This document shows positions 1 through 8,394 of a DNA stretch of 26,662 nt, piece after piece. Origin of the DNA: JAEUSG01 sp964590225 (GTDB lineage Bacteria; Fibrobacterota; OXYB2-FULL-49-7; JAEUSG01). A program made the translations under genes and the position numbers. How positions within the stretch are numbered: position 1 is the stretch's first letter; each line of letters starts with the position of its first letter. The notes beneath the pieces were generated by a model, which worked only from the letters and a program-made list of their open reading frames with translations, ran no database searches and was not told the DNA's origin. The stretch lies in contig CAZPWS010000044.1 of NCBI GenBank assembly GCA_964590225.1, positions 1 through 26,662 of the forward strand. The letters are read 5' to 3'.

Positions 1-2000
1 GATATTCGACTCCAAGATCAGGGCTTAAAATATCAATGGTGTCAACTGAAACCAATAATTGCATCCCACTGTTTAGTTTGATCAGGGGAATATTCTTTTC
101 CCTGCATTTTTTCCACGCTTCATGCCACGCTTCGCCGGTACAAGAGTCCGCCGAATGATAAACGGCTCCCACTGTAAAATTATCCAGTAAATTCGGCAAC
201 CCACCTGCATGATCGTTGTCAGTGTGTGACAAAAAGAACGCGTCAATTTTTTTGATTCCCATGTGTCTAAAAAATGGAAGTAGCGTCCATTTAACCGCAT
301 CGGCTGTTCCTTTTCTATCTCCTGCATCTATCATAATTACCGGACCGTTTCGCCAACTTATTACAGAACAATCCCCCTGTCCTACATCAAGAAATGTAAT
401 TTTTATGCCAGCACCATTGCCGATTAACATAGACACCTGCGAAATAAAAAAAAGGAAACTTAAAAACACCAATAAAGCAACTACTGCCCACCTTGCTTTT
501 CCTACTCTGGCGATTATAAGCAGCAGCACAGCAACTGTTATAACAAGTAGGAACGATGGTGTTGCCACTTCGATAAAACCATTCGGGAAAGAGCCAAAAA
601 AGCTTACAATCTCATTCATAGTGTCGGTTAATAGTCTCAGTATTGCTCCGTACGCCACTCCAAGCGGAGTTAACCAGCCGAAAAACACAAGTAGTAAACC
701 AAAAGAGAGCATTAGAAAGACGATGGGAACGGCAGGCAGATTGGCAACGATAGATATCCATGCAATCTGATTGAAATAACAGGCGACAATAATAACTGTT
801 CCTGCAATAGCTGCGATTGACATGAAAATAGATTCCAGCAGGAATTTTAAAGGCGCCTTCTTTGTTAAAGAAGCGGGAATCAGTTGTATCAGTAATGGGT
901 ATATAACGATTATTGCCCATGTAGCAGCAAAGGAGAGCTGAAAGCCAGGATTAAAGAGGGTGAGCGGATTAACCGCAAGAATTAAAAAAGCAGCCGCCAT
1001 AAGACTGTATCCGCTATAAGTTTTTTTCTGCATCAGCCAGCCTATCAGTACAATGCTACCCATGATAGTTGCCCTGACAACAGATGGTGAGAAGGCTGTA
1101 ACGGCTGCATAAAGCCAGATGAATACGAGAGAGATTATTGCTCTGCCAGGCAACAACAAACCAAATGTTGCCGAGATTTGCCATGCAATTAGCATTAGCA
1201 TTCCAACATTTAAACCAGATACGGCAAGAAGATGGGTAAGGCCGGCATTTCTAAAATCTTCTCTAACTATTTCCGGCATGTCTCGCCGTTCTCCAAGCAG
1301 TATGCCGAGTACCAAGTATCCTTTTTCACCAATATATTTCCCCACAATTTGTCTGATATATTCTCTGATAGGGATAATTAGCTTTCGCATTACAATGACG
1401 CCACCCTTATTGTCAATAACAGTAATGTATGTCGCATCTTTTACTCGCATAGTTGCACTGATTCCCTGCCCTGATAAAAAAGCTCTGTAATCGAAGGAAC
1501 CGGGATTTCTTGCCTCCATCGGACGCATAAGCCGCCCACTTAGGTATAGGCGCAAACCGTAAACAGGGGTTATGTTTTCGGCTATTGGCCAGCGCGTAAT
1601 CACTTTGCCTTTACATCTTTTACCATTCAAACTGTCTGTCTCAATCACGCATACCCAGTTACCATTTTTGATATATGGCTCTTCAACTATATTGCCAAAC
1701 AGGGTAACTTCTGTTCCATAACCACTTACAAAGTGGTCTGGTGTTGAATTTAACGCAGATAGTGTTGTAAGCACCCCATAAACAAAGGCAATAAATTGAA
1801 GTGTTCCACGGAATTTAACAATCAGCAACAAAATGCAAAGCGCTAGTGAAGTTGCAACCGCATAAGTCCCATTGTTGAAAAGGCTGGCAGAAATAATACC
1901 CGAGGCAAGTACAAGCGATGTGGATACTATTGCGCTCCGGCCAATAATCGCCTTTATGTCATCATAAGCTTCCAGAAGGAAAAATCTTGGAGTATTCATG
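1..2000 (-). CDS. comEC: ComEC/Rec2 DNA uptake channel protein (C-terminus cut by window edge)
   Basis: Inner-membrane channel that passes single-stranded DNA into the cytoplasm during natural transformation. I translated an uninterrupted frame of about 666 residues from an ATG at 1998-2000 to the window edge. Visible parts in order are two N-terminal membrane segments, a soluble OB-like DUF4131 region (about 90-210), and the Competence domain with LLGERRDMP and LLAVSGLNVG (the family usually has SGLHVG, so His is Asn here). Several hydrophobic helices follow, then a metallo-beta-lactamase-like domain with DVGQGDCSVI and the metal-binding SHTDNDHAGGL. The protein stops inside that last domain only because the window ends. 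No convincing Shine-Dalgarno precedes the ATG. A six-codon ORF (ATGAGC...TGA) ends in an ATGA overlap with it and might couple translation. The gene lies downstream of the dcw terminator, so it probably has its own promoter. Family assignment is secure; activity in transformation is inferred. Confidence 0.93.
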
Positions 2001-2016
2001 CAAATGAAGTGCTCAT

Positions 2017-2058
2017 TAAAAAGAAAAGTCCCTCACGAATGAGCGAGGGGCTTTTTAT
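2017..2058. terminator. Bidirectional rho-independent terminator after the dcw operon
   Basis: Eight-base arms AGTCCCTC (2028-2035) and GAGGGGCT (2045-2052) pair with one G-T wobble. The minus strand continues into TTTTCTTTTT and the plus strand into TTTTTATTA. In the minus direction it would end the mraZ-ftsZ-small ORF transcript just before comEC. Visible by inspection; termination is inferred. Confidence 0.75.
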
Positions 2059-2083
2059 TAGAGGGATAATTTTAGTATGAATA

Positions 2084-2248
2084 TTAAGCCTCAGCCATTA
2101 ACTCCTGTTGTATGATTTCTTCGGTAACATTCAGTTTTTTACACAATACTCTGCTCATTCCTGTCTCATTGGACGCTCTCGACATGAAACAGGTATAACA
2201 GCCTTCGGAATCGACTGTGCCCATAATTTTACATTGATAAATTTTCAT
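2084..2248 (-). CDS. 54-residue cysteine-containing small protein, last gene of the dcw operon
   Basis: I do not recognise this protein. The ATG at 2246-2248 lies 18 bases after the ftsZ stop and is preceded by AAAGGA at a proper distance, a good Shine-Dalgarno. The frame runs 54 codons to TAA at 2084, and the operon terminator follows about 25 bases later. The product starts MKIYQCKIMGTVDSEG, has a CYTC (C17-x2-C20) motif plus C6 and C36, and ends in an acidic, probably helical tail (VTEEIIQQELMAEA). Four cysteines in 54 residues could bind a metal or form disulfides. There is no signal peptide or membrane segment. Position, ribosome binding site and sense orientation support a real gene; its function is unknown. 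It could alternatively be an incidental ORF in the 3' untranslated region. Confidence 0.6.
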   Translation of the reverse strand: MKIYQCKIMGTVDSEGCYTCFMSRASNETGMSRVLCKKLNVTEEIIQQELMAEA

Positions 2249-2266
2249 TATTTTTTTCCTTTCGTT

Positions 2267-3835
2267 TTAGTCCATTTGTCTTCTAATAAAAGCCGGAACA
2301 TCAAGCTCATCATGAAACTCTCCAGGTAAAATTGCTGATTTTGAATTGAACTGTCTGCCTCCTGGTATGGTTCTTTTAACAAGCTCTTTATAGCATGGGT
2401 TGTTCAGGTTTGTTTTGAAGTTTTCAGCTGTCATGCAGTCCTGATTAAACCGCTTGATTCTGTTTGTTGCTGTTTCCTTTTTAACCTTTTCAACCTCTGC
2501 TTCGGCAAGAATCTCGTTATACAGATTGGTCTCTTTTTTTACAAACGGAGACGGCTCTGATTCAACTGTACCGTTGATTGTTTCGCTGAAGATTGAATCT
2601 GAGGGAGGGGATAACTCAATGCCCTTTTCTACATTATCAATGAGCTTGGCGATTTCGTCAAGCGAAGGGGCCTCTTCGGTTGTTGTCTTCATTTCAGAAA
2701 CGCCAATATTTTCTGGAGTTTCGGCGCATTCATTTCTTGAAATGGTTGTTTGCGGTTCGGATACTGTTGTTTGTGTTGTGTTTAAGGTGTTCTGGCTGCC
2801 AGTATTGCGGATATAGCTAACCTTACCGGCTATCGTCTCTTTTTCGAGGTCTGACAGGTGGTCCATAGTGTCACTGCGGCTAAAGCCAGTTGCGATCACA
2901 GTTACCCGAATTTGTCCTTGCATTGCAGTGTCAAGTACAAGTCCGAAAATGATGTTTGCGTCAGATCCGTCACCAACAATCGAGGAAATGTATTCCATTA
3001 TTATCTGGACATCTTCCTGTGGCATATCAACGCCACCAGTAATGTTTACCAGTATTCCCTTTGCCCCTTTAATCGAGACATCCTCTAAGAGCGGTGATTT
3101 AACAGCCATTTCGGCTGCCCGCATGGCCATTCCGTCTCCTGAGGCATATCCTGCGCCCATCAGAGCATCACCCATGCCGCGCATAACGGTTTCAACATCA
3201 GCAAAGTCAACATTGATGTAGCCTTTGATGTTAATAAGATCTGATATTGAACGGGTGGCCTGATATAAAACATCATCAGCTTTGCGGAATGCTTCAATCA
3301 TAGGGGTTTTTTTGTCAACCATTGTGAGCAAACGCTGATTGGGTATAACAATTATTGTATCAACAAATTTTTTAAGTTCTGCTATTCCAGATTCGGCGTT
3401 TTTTGAGCGGCGCGGTCCTTCAAAGAGGAAAGGTTTGGTTACAATTCCTACGGTAAGTATTCCCATTTCCCTTGCTATGCTTGCTACAACCGGTGCGCCT
3501 CCTGTTCCTGTTCCGCCTCCCATTCCAGCTGTAACAAATACCATATCGGCTCCTTCAAGCTGCTGCATTATTCTTTCCCTGTCTTCTTCTACCGCACATC
3601 TGCCTGTTTCAGGTTTCGCGCCCGCACCAAGCCCTTTTGTCAGTTTTTCGCCAACCTGGATTCTCTTTAGGGCTTTGCTTCTGTCTAAGTCTTGTGCGTC
3701 TGTATTTATTGCAATGAATTCAACATTGCTTAGGCCTTCTTCAACCATGCGGTTGATTGCGTTTCCACCGCCGCCACCGACCCCAACGACCTTTAGCTTT
3801 GCCCGCGAGTCGAAATTTTCCTCGAATGTAAACAT
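2267..3835 (-). CDS. ftsZ: Cell division GTPase FtsZ
   Basis: Tubulin-like GTPase that polymerises into the cytokinetic Z-ring. The 522-residue product has the full GTPase core (about 12-318), with the glycine-rich loop VGGGGGNAINRM, the tubulin signature GGGTGTGG (106-113) and the T7 loop NVDFADVETVM that completes the neighbouring subunit's active site. A variable acidic linker follows from about 320 to 508. The protein ends in a near-consensus C-terminal peptide, LDVPAFIRRQ, which docks FtsA and other partners. Family members are often 350-400 residues; the excess is in the linker. A strong AGGGGGG sits 5 bases before the ATG. It lies 21 bases after ftsA and is followed closely by a small ORF. 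Confidence 0.98.
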   Translation of the reverse strand: MFTFEENFDSRAKLKVVGVGGGGGNAINRMVEEGLSNVEFIAINTDAQDLDRSKALKRIQVGEKLTKGLGAGAKPETGRCAVEEDRERIMQQLEGADMVFVTAGMGGGTGTGGAPVVASIAREMGILTVGIVTKPFLFEGPRRSKNAESGIAELKKFVDTIIVIPNQRLLTMVDKKTPMIEAFRKADDVLYQATRSISDLINIKGYINVDFADVETVMRGMGDALMGAGYASGDGMAMRAAEMAVKSPLLEDVSIKGAKGILVNITGGVDMPQEDVQIIMEYISSIVGDGSDANIIFGLVLDTAMQGQIRVTVIATGFSRSDTMDHLSDLEKETIAGKVSYIRNTGSQNTLNTTQTTVSEPQTTISRNECAETPENIGVSEMKTTTEEAPSLDEIAKLIDNVEKGIELSPPSDSIFSETINGTVESEPSPFVKKETNLYNEILAEAEVEKVKKETATNRIKRFNQDCMTAENFKTNLNNPCYKELVKRTIPGGRQFNSKSAILPGEFHDELDVPAFIRRQMD

Positions 3836-3856
3836 ATACCCCCCTTTAAAAGTTAT

Positions 3857-5104
3857 TTAAAAATAATCCTTAAGTATCTGCTTGAATTTCTCTAGTATTT
3901 TTTTGAATCCTTCCTTTGACTTGCCTGATCCGCCGTGAAGAGCAGAACCATGATGTATGCCGTATTGAATGAGCCCGACACCTGTTGCCCATACGGGAGA
4001 CTTTATAGATTCAGCAAGTCCACCAAAACCTCTTGGAAGACCGACCCTTACTGGCATGTCAAATACCTGTTCAGCAAGCTCGCCTATGCCCTCTAACAGT
4101 GCGCCTCCCCCTGTTATTACAATTCCTGCGCCAAGCATTTCGGCGAATTCGCTCCTTTTTATTTCTCTGTGAACAAGGGAAAAGATCTCTTCGAGTCGTG
4201 GTTCGATTATGGAAGCAAGAATGCTTTTAGAGATATCGCGGCTTTCTCTACCGCCGACGCCAGGAACTTCAATATACTCCTCCTGTCCGACTTTTGACGA
4301 AAGAGCGATGCCGTGTTTTTTCTTGATTTCTTCTGCTTGCTCAAGTGGAGTACGAATTCCTATGGCAATGTCGCTGGTAACATTTCTTCCTCCGAGACTA
4401 ACCACCGCTGTGTGTCTGATAGCGTCATCAAAAAATATTGCTATATCGGTTGTACCCCCTCCCATGTCTATGAGTGCAACTCCGAGTTCTTTTTCGTCTT
4501 CCGTAAGTACCGCATAGCTTGAAGCGAGCGGTTCAAGCACAAGATCTGTGACCTCAAGCCCCGCTTTTTCGACACTTTTATAAATATTCTCGGCTGATGT
4601 TATTGCTCCGGTGACAACATGTGCTTCGACTTCAAGGCGGACGCCAGACATACCCACCGGTTCTTTTATGCCCGTCTGTTCATCAACTATAAATTCTTGC
4701 GGCAGCACATGAATAATTTCACGGTCCATAGGAATGGCTATTGCTTTGGCCTGTTCAATTACCCTATTAACATCTTCCTGCATTATTTCATTGTTCTGAT
4801 TTGTAATAGCGACAACACCCTTGCTGTTAATGCTTTTTATGTGGCCTCCGGCAATTCCAACTATTACTGAGTCAACCTCAATCCCAGCCATGAGTTCTGC
4901 TTCATGCTTTGCTTTTTCGATTGCTTTGACCGTTTTGTCGATATTGACAACTACGCCCTTCCGTAGTCCTTCGGATGGAGCCTGCCCGACTCCAAGTACA
5001 TTGATATTGTTGTCCTCCGATACTTCGCCAATAACCATGCCAATTTTTGTTGTGCCTATGTCTAGTCCCACTACAACATTATTTGTGGACGCCATGTGTT
5101 TCAT
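3857..5104 (-). CDS. ftsA: Cell division protein FtsA, actin-like membrane tether of FtsZ
   Basis: Actin-fold ATPase that anchors FtsZ filaments to the inner membrane and recruits later divisome proteins. Actin-family motifs are present: phosphate-1 loop GLDIGTTKIG near the N-terminus, phosphate-2 IDMGGGTTDIAIF, and the adenosine-motif region VITGGGALLEGI. The last 16 residues (FKKILEKFKQILKDYF) form an amphipathic helix typical of the FtsA membrane-targeting sequence. Length (415) is normal. The first ATG overlaps the ftsQ stop in ATGA. The second ATG, three codons later (5093-5095), sits at better spacing (9 bases) from the GGGGGG Shine-Dalgarno, so translation may begin at MASTNN. Confidence 0.97.
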   Translation of the reverse strand: MKHMASTNNVVVGLDIGTTKIGMVIGEVSEDNNINVLGVGQAPSEGLRKGVVVNIDKTVKAIEKAKHEAELMAGIEVDSVIVGIAGGHIKSINSKGVVAITNQNNEIMQEDVNRVIEQAKAIAIPMDREIIHVLPQEFIVDEQTGIKEPVGMSGVRLEVEAHVVTGAITSAENIYKSVEKAGLEVTDLVLEPLASSYAVLTEDEKELGVALIDMGGGTTDIAIFFDDAIRHTAVVSLGGRNVTSDIAIGIRTPLEQAEEIKKKHGIALSSKVGQEEYIEVPGVGGRESRDISKSILASIIEPRLEEIFSLVHREIKRSEFAEMLGAGIVITGGGALLEGIGELAEQVFDMPVRVGLPRGFGGLAESIKSPVWATGVGLIQYGIHHGSALHGGSGKSKEGFKKILEKFKQILKDYF

Positions 5105-5946
5105 CCCCCCATTTTTACAAAAGCTATTCCGGAATGTTCCATATTTATTTCAATATCGGTTCCGGACACGATATTGCGCTTAACTACAGCGATATTGTCG
5201 ATTTGTTCGTTAATTGGATACAGATATCCTGTTTTGATTCTCACTGGAGAGTCGGAAAAACTGATTAGAGCCGCTTTTTCTCTGATATTAAGAGAGATGG
5301 AAGTAATACTACAAGAGAGCGATGGGATCTGTTTTTCCATTATCGAGAGCATTTCAATTATGTACGAAACTTCATTCAGCGTATCTTCCACAGAGAGGCG
5401 TTTTTCAGGGAGAATCTCCAGCACAGGAAGATCGTAATATTGCCCCTCGATTTTTTTCTGGACAATAAGGTTTTTTCCAATAGGGAAGAGGATGCTTTTG
5501 TAATTTAGCATAGCTATAGGCCGCGCTGACTCGTATTGTCGTTTCCTGAAAAATGGGAGAGAGGTATTGATTCGGGAAACAAGTCGTTTTATTGAATCAT
5601 TTTTGCTTACAACAATCTTTGGTTTTGCTTTAAGTGGGGCAATCGATATGATTCTCTCTTTCGTTTGCGAAACAGATTCAAGTACACTCGTGATAATCGG
5701 CTTAAAAAAACCGGTATTGTAGAGATATATAATGCCAATTATGACAAGTAAAATTCCTGCGACGGTAAAAGAAAGAGTTGTTTTTCGCCTGACCTTCTTT
5801 TCGGTACGGAATCGTTCAATAGTATTTCTGGCTGTGAGTGTTCTTAGGCGTGGCCTCCCGGTTCGATTGGATACAATCTTAACGGTTGACTGCCGTTGTG
5901 TCACAAGTTTACCAGGCTGTATTCTGTTTGCCAATTTATTTTCCAA
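5101..5946 (-). CDS. ftsQ: Divergent FtsQ-like divisome protein
   Basis: FtsQ is a bitopic protein that links FtsL/FtsB to the early divisome. This 281-residue protein has a long basic cytoplasmic N-terminus (about 1-57), one membrane helix (about 60-77, AGILLVIIGIIYLYNTG) and a periplasmic remainder. The gene lies between murC and ftsA, the standard ftsQ slot. I could not see the usual POTRA signature after the membrane helix. Only the later stretch ARPIAML...LPVLEILPEKR resembles the FtsQ beta-domain. It overlaps murC by 11 bases and ftsA by 4 (ATGA). The identification rests on topology and position more than on motifs. Confidence 0.78.
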   Translation of the reverse strand: MENKLANRIQPGKLVTQRQSTVKIVSNRTGRPRLRTLTARNTIERFRTEKKVRRKTTLSFTVAGILLVIIGIIYLYNTGFFKPIITSVLESVSQTKERIISIAPLKAKPKIVVSKNDSIKRLVSRINTSLPFFRKRQYESARPIAMLNYKSILFPIGKNLIVQKKIEGQYYDLPVLEILPEKRLSVEDTLNEVSYIIEMLSIMEKQIPSLSCSITSISLNIREKAALISFSDSPVRIKTGYLYPINEQIDNIAVVKRNIVSGTDIEINMEHSGIAFVKMGG

Positions 5947-7309
5947 TCGAATTTAATAAAGTTTCTCCTGTCTTCCATATATCGCCGGCACCAAGAGTTA
6001 TTAGTATGTCCCCCTTTTTTAATTTGTCCAGAATGTAGGGGCTAATATTCTCTATTACCGGTATGTATTTGACTTTATGGTGTCCAAAACTTATAGCGGC
6101 GTCTGCAATTAGCTGACCGGAAATCCCTTCAATCGGTTTTTCCCTTGAGGCATAAACATCAGTTACTACAAGAATATCAGCATTAACAAATGAGCTGCCG
6201 AAATCCTGATAAAAATCTCTCGTTCTTGTGTATAAATGGGGTTGAAATATGGCTATTATTCTTCGTCCGTAGGTGTCCTTTGCGGCTTGAAGAGTAGCTT
6301 TAATTTCAGTGGGGTGGTGTGCATAATCATCCACCACCATTATGCCGCCCTTCTCGCCCTTTATCTCAAACCTCCTTTTCATGTTTTCATATGTTAACAG
6401 AGATTTAGCTATTGTACCAAACGGAATCCCCATTTCTACTGCTACTGATATGGCCGCCATCGCATTCTTAACATTATGATCACCGGGTACATTAAGTTCT
6501 ATTTCACCGAGAGGATTATTCCGGTATAATACCTTAAATTTTGTACCTGTTGGTGTGAATACACGGTCGGTGCAGCGGTAGTCTGCCTGTGCAGAGAAAC
6601 CGTATGTAAGCAGGATGTTCTTCTTTAACCGCGGTATTATTGATAAAAGAGTTGGCTCGTCGATGCATAGAATAACACAGCCATAAAATGGAACCTGTTG
6701 CGCAAATCCTACAAAAGCATCCTTAATATCGTCGAGATCCTTATAACAATCGAGATGTTCCGATTCGAGGGTTGTAATAACCGCCAAAGTAGATGGCATT
6801 TTTAGGAATGACCGGTCGAATTCATCTGCCTCAACGACCATATATTTGCTGTTTCCCATAACTGCCCCTGTCTCTGTCCTTCTTGCTACACCTCCAACGA
6901 TAATGGAAGGATCCATACCTCCGTCGGACATGATCTTTCCAATTATGGCGGTTGTTGTCGTTTTCCCGTGCGTTCCGGATACAGCAATTGAGTATTTCAT
7001 CCGCATTAATTGGCCAAGCATATCGGCTCTGCGCAATACGGGCACATGATGCTCTGCCGCTTCAGTTAATTCGATGTTGTCGTGGCTAATTGCCGATGAG
7101 TAAACCACAATATCGGCTCCGGTAATATTCTGTTTCGCATGGCTGGAATATATGGTAATGCCCATTTTGGCAAGGCGATCAGTTACGCTTGACATGGAAA
7201 TATCCGAACCAGAGACACTATATCCGCTTCTAAAAAGAATTTCTGCTATTCCACTCATTCCACACCCACCTATGCCGACAAAATGGACGCGTTTTATTCT
7301 ATTAATCAT
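5936..7309 (-). CDS. murC: UDP-N-acetylmuramate--L-alanine ligase MurC
   Basis: Cytoplasmic Mur ligase that adds L-alanine, the first amino acid of the peptide stem, to UDP-MurNAc using ATP. The N-terminal Rossmann domain begins HFVGIGGCGMSGIAE. The ATP loop SGTHGKTTTT (about 111-120) is the MurC form of the Mur-ligase motif. EADEFDRSF and the C-terminal VVDDYAHHPTEI also match MurC. Length (457) is normal. It overlaps murG by ATGA upstream and ftsQ by 11 bases downstream. There is no murB between murC and ftsQ, where many bacteria have it. Confidence 0.97.
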   Translation of the reverse strand: MINRIKRVHFVGIGGCGMSGIAEILFRSGYSVSGSDISMSSVTDRLAKMGITIYSSHAKQNITGADIVVYSSAISHDNIELTEAAEHHVPVLRRADMLGQLMRMKYSIAVSGTHGKTTTTAIIGKIMSDGGMDPSIIVGGVARRTETGAVMGNSKYMVVEADEFDRSFLKMPSTLAVITTLESEHLDCYKDLDDIKDAFVGFAQQVPFYGCVILCIDEPTLLSIIPRLKKNILLTYGFSAQADYRCTDRVFTPTGTKFKVLYRNNPLGEIELNVPGDHNVKNAMAAISVAVEMGIPFGTIAKSLLTYENMKRRFEIKGEKGGIMVVDDYAHHPTEIKATLQAAKDTYGRRIIAIFQPHLYTRTRDFYQDFGSSFVNADILVVTDVYASREKPIEGISGQLIADAAISFGHHKVKYIPVIENISPYILDKLKKGDILITLGAGDIWKTGETLLNSIGK

Positions 7310-8394
7310 GAATTAATTCTCCCGTAAATGTCTTTAGCTATTGTTTCCGCGGCTTCTTTTCTGGAAGCTTCCTGCATTCTGTTGCGCATGTTTTTTAGTC
7401 TTGTTTTATCTGAAATTAGCCGCATGATTTCGTTATAAAGTTTATCGCTTCCGTTTGATTGTTCAAAGTAGATTGCAGCACCTCTTGATTCCATTGCGGC
7501 GGCATTTTTTCTTTGATGATCACCAGCCGACGAAGGTAGAGGAATAAGTATGGCTGGTAAGGCAAATAATGCAAGCTCGGCAACTGTCATTGCTCCAGCC
7601 CTGCAAATTGCAAGATCTGACGAGGCCATAAAGTCGTAAATATTGTCAATATAAGAGAAAATATGAACGCATTTTGACATATGCTTATTGCATGTAGCAA
7701 AATTTGCCTTTCCGCATTGCCAAAGGATTGTTATGTCGCCTGTAGCTGTTAGTTTTTCTGCAATTTCAGAAAAAAACGAATTTATGGGGACGGAGCCCTG
7801 ACTACCACCGAAAATAAAGATGACAGTTGACTCTTTGGAGATATTAAGCTGTTCTCGCAAGTTGCCGTTCATTACGCCTGCTTTTTCTCTAATAGGGTTT
7901 CCCGTCTCGATTACGCTTGTTGCCTTGGAAAGATATTGAGCGGCTTCCTTGTAACCAAGATATATCCTTGTTGCAAAGCGTGCAAAAAAGCGTACGGTTA
8001 ATCCAGGGAAAGTGTTTTGCTCCTGAAGCAGAATTTTTTTTCGCTGAATTACAGCTGATAGTAACACGGGCACACCTGAATATCCTCCTGTGCTTAGTAT
8101 TATCTTTGGCTTTTTAATAAGCACGAGGAAAAAAGCTTTAATAAAACCAAATGGAAGTATCCATAAAAGTTTAATGTTTACGACCATATTTACTCTGGAA
8201 AAGCCTATTGCTGGTATCGAGATGAAATGAAATAGTGTCTTTTTGAGCACAGTAGTTTCGTATTCATTATCTCTTGTTATAAAAAGTATAGAACAATTGG
8301 CATCAATGCGTATTAGCGCCTCAGCTATTGCAATCGCTGGATACAGATGACCTCCGGTTCCGCCGCAAGCGATTATGATGTCAGCGGTTTTCAT
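7306..8394 (-). CDS. murG: Lipid II synthase MurG (GT28 glycosyltransferase)
   Basis: Peripheral inner-membrane transferase that adds GlcNAc from UDP-GlcNAc to lipid I, giving lipid II. Motifs are in family order: GGTGGHLYPA at the N-terminus, STGGYSG, LQEQN, TGNPIR, FGGSQG, CRAGAMTVAEL and PLPSSAGDHQRKNA. The 362-residue length is typical. The start shares one base with the ftsW stop (TAATG) and the end overlaps murC (ATGA), so FtsW, MurG and MurC are probably translationally coupled. Confidence 0.97.
   Translation of the reverse strand: MKTADIIIACGGTGGHLYPAIAIAEALIRIDANCSILFITRDNEYETTVLKKTLFHFISIPAIGFSRVNMVVNIKLLWILPFGFIKAFFLVLIKKPKIILSTGGYSGVPVLLSAVIQRKKILLQEQNTFPGLTVRFFARFATRIYLGYKEAAQYLSKATSVIETGNPIREKAGVMNGNLREQLNISKESTVIFIFGGSQGSVPINSFFSEIAEKLTATGDITILWQCGKANFATCNKHMSKCVHIFSYIDNIYDFMASSDLAICRAGAMTVAELALFALPAILIPLPSSAGDHQRKNAAAMESRGAAIYFEQSNGSDKLYNEIMRLISDKTRLKNMRNRMQEASRKEAAETIAKDIYGRINS

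Noticed and set aside
216..770. 184-residue plus-strand ORF at the left end
   Set aside because: It is antisense to comEC, whose frame is continuous and carries family motifs.
3339..3860. 173-residue plus-strand ORF opposite the start of ftsZ
   Set aside because: Pro/Ser-rich mirror of the glycine-rich FtsZ core; no independent signals.
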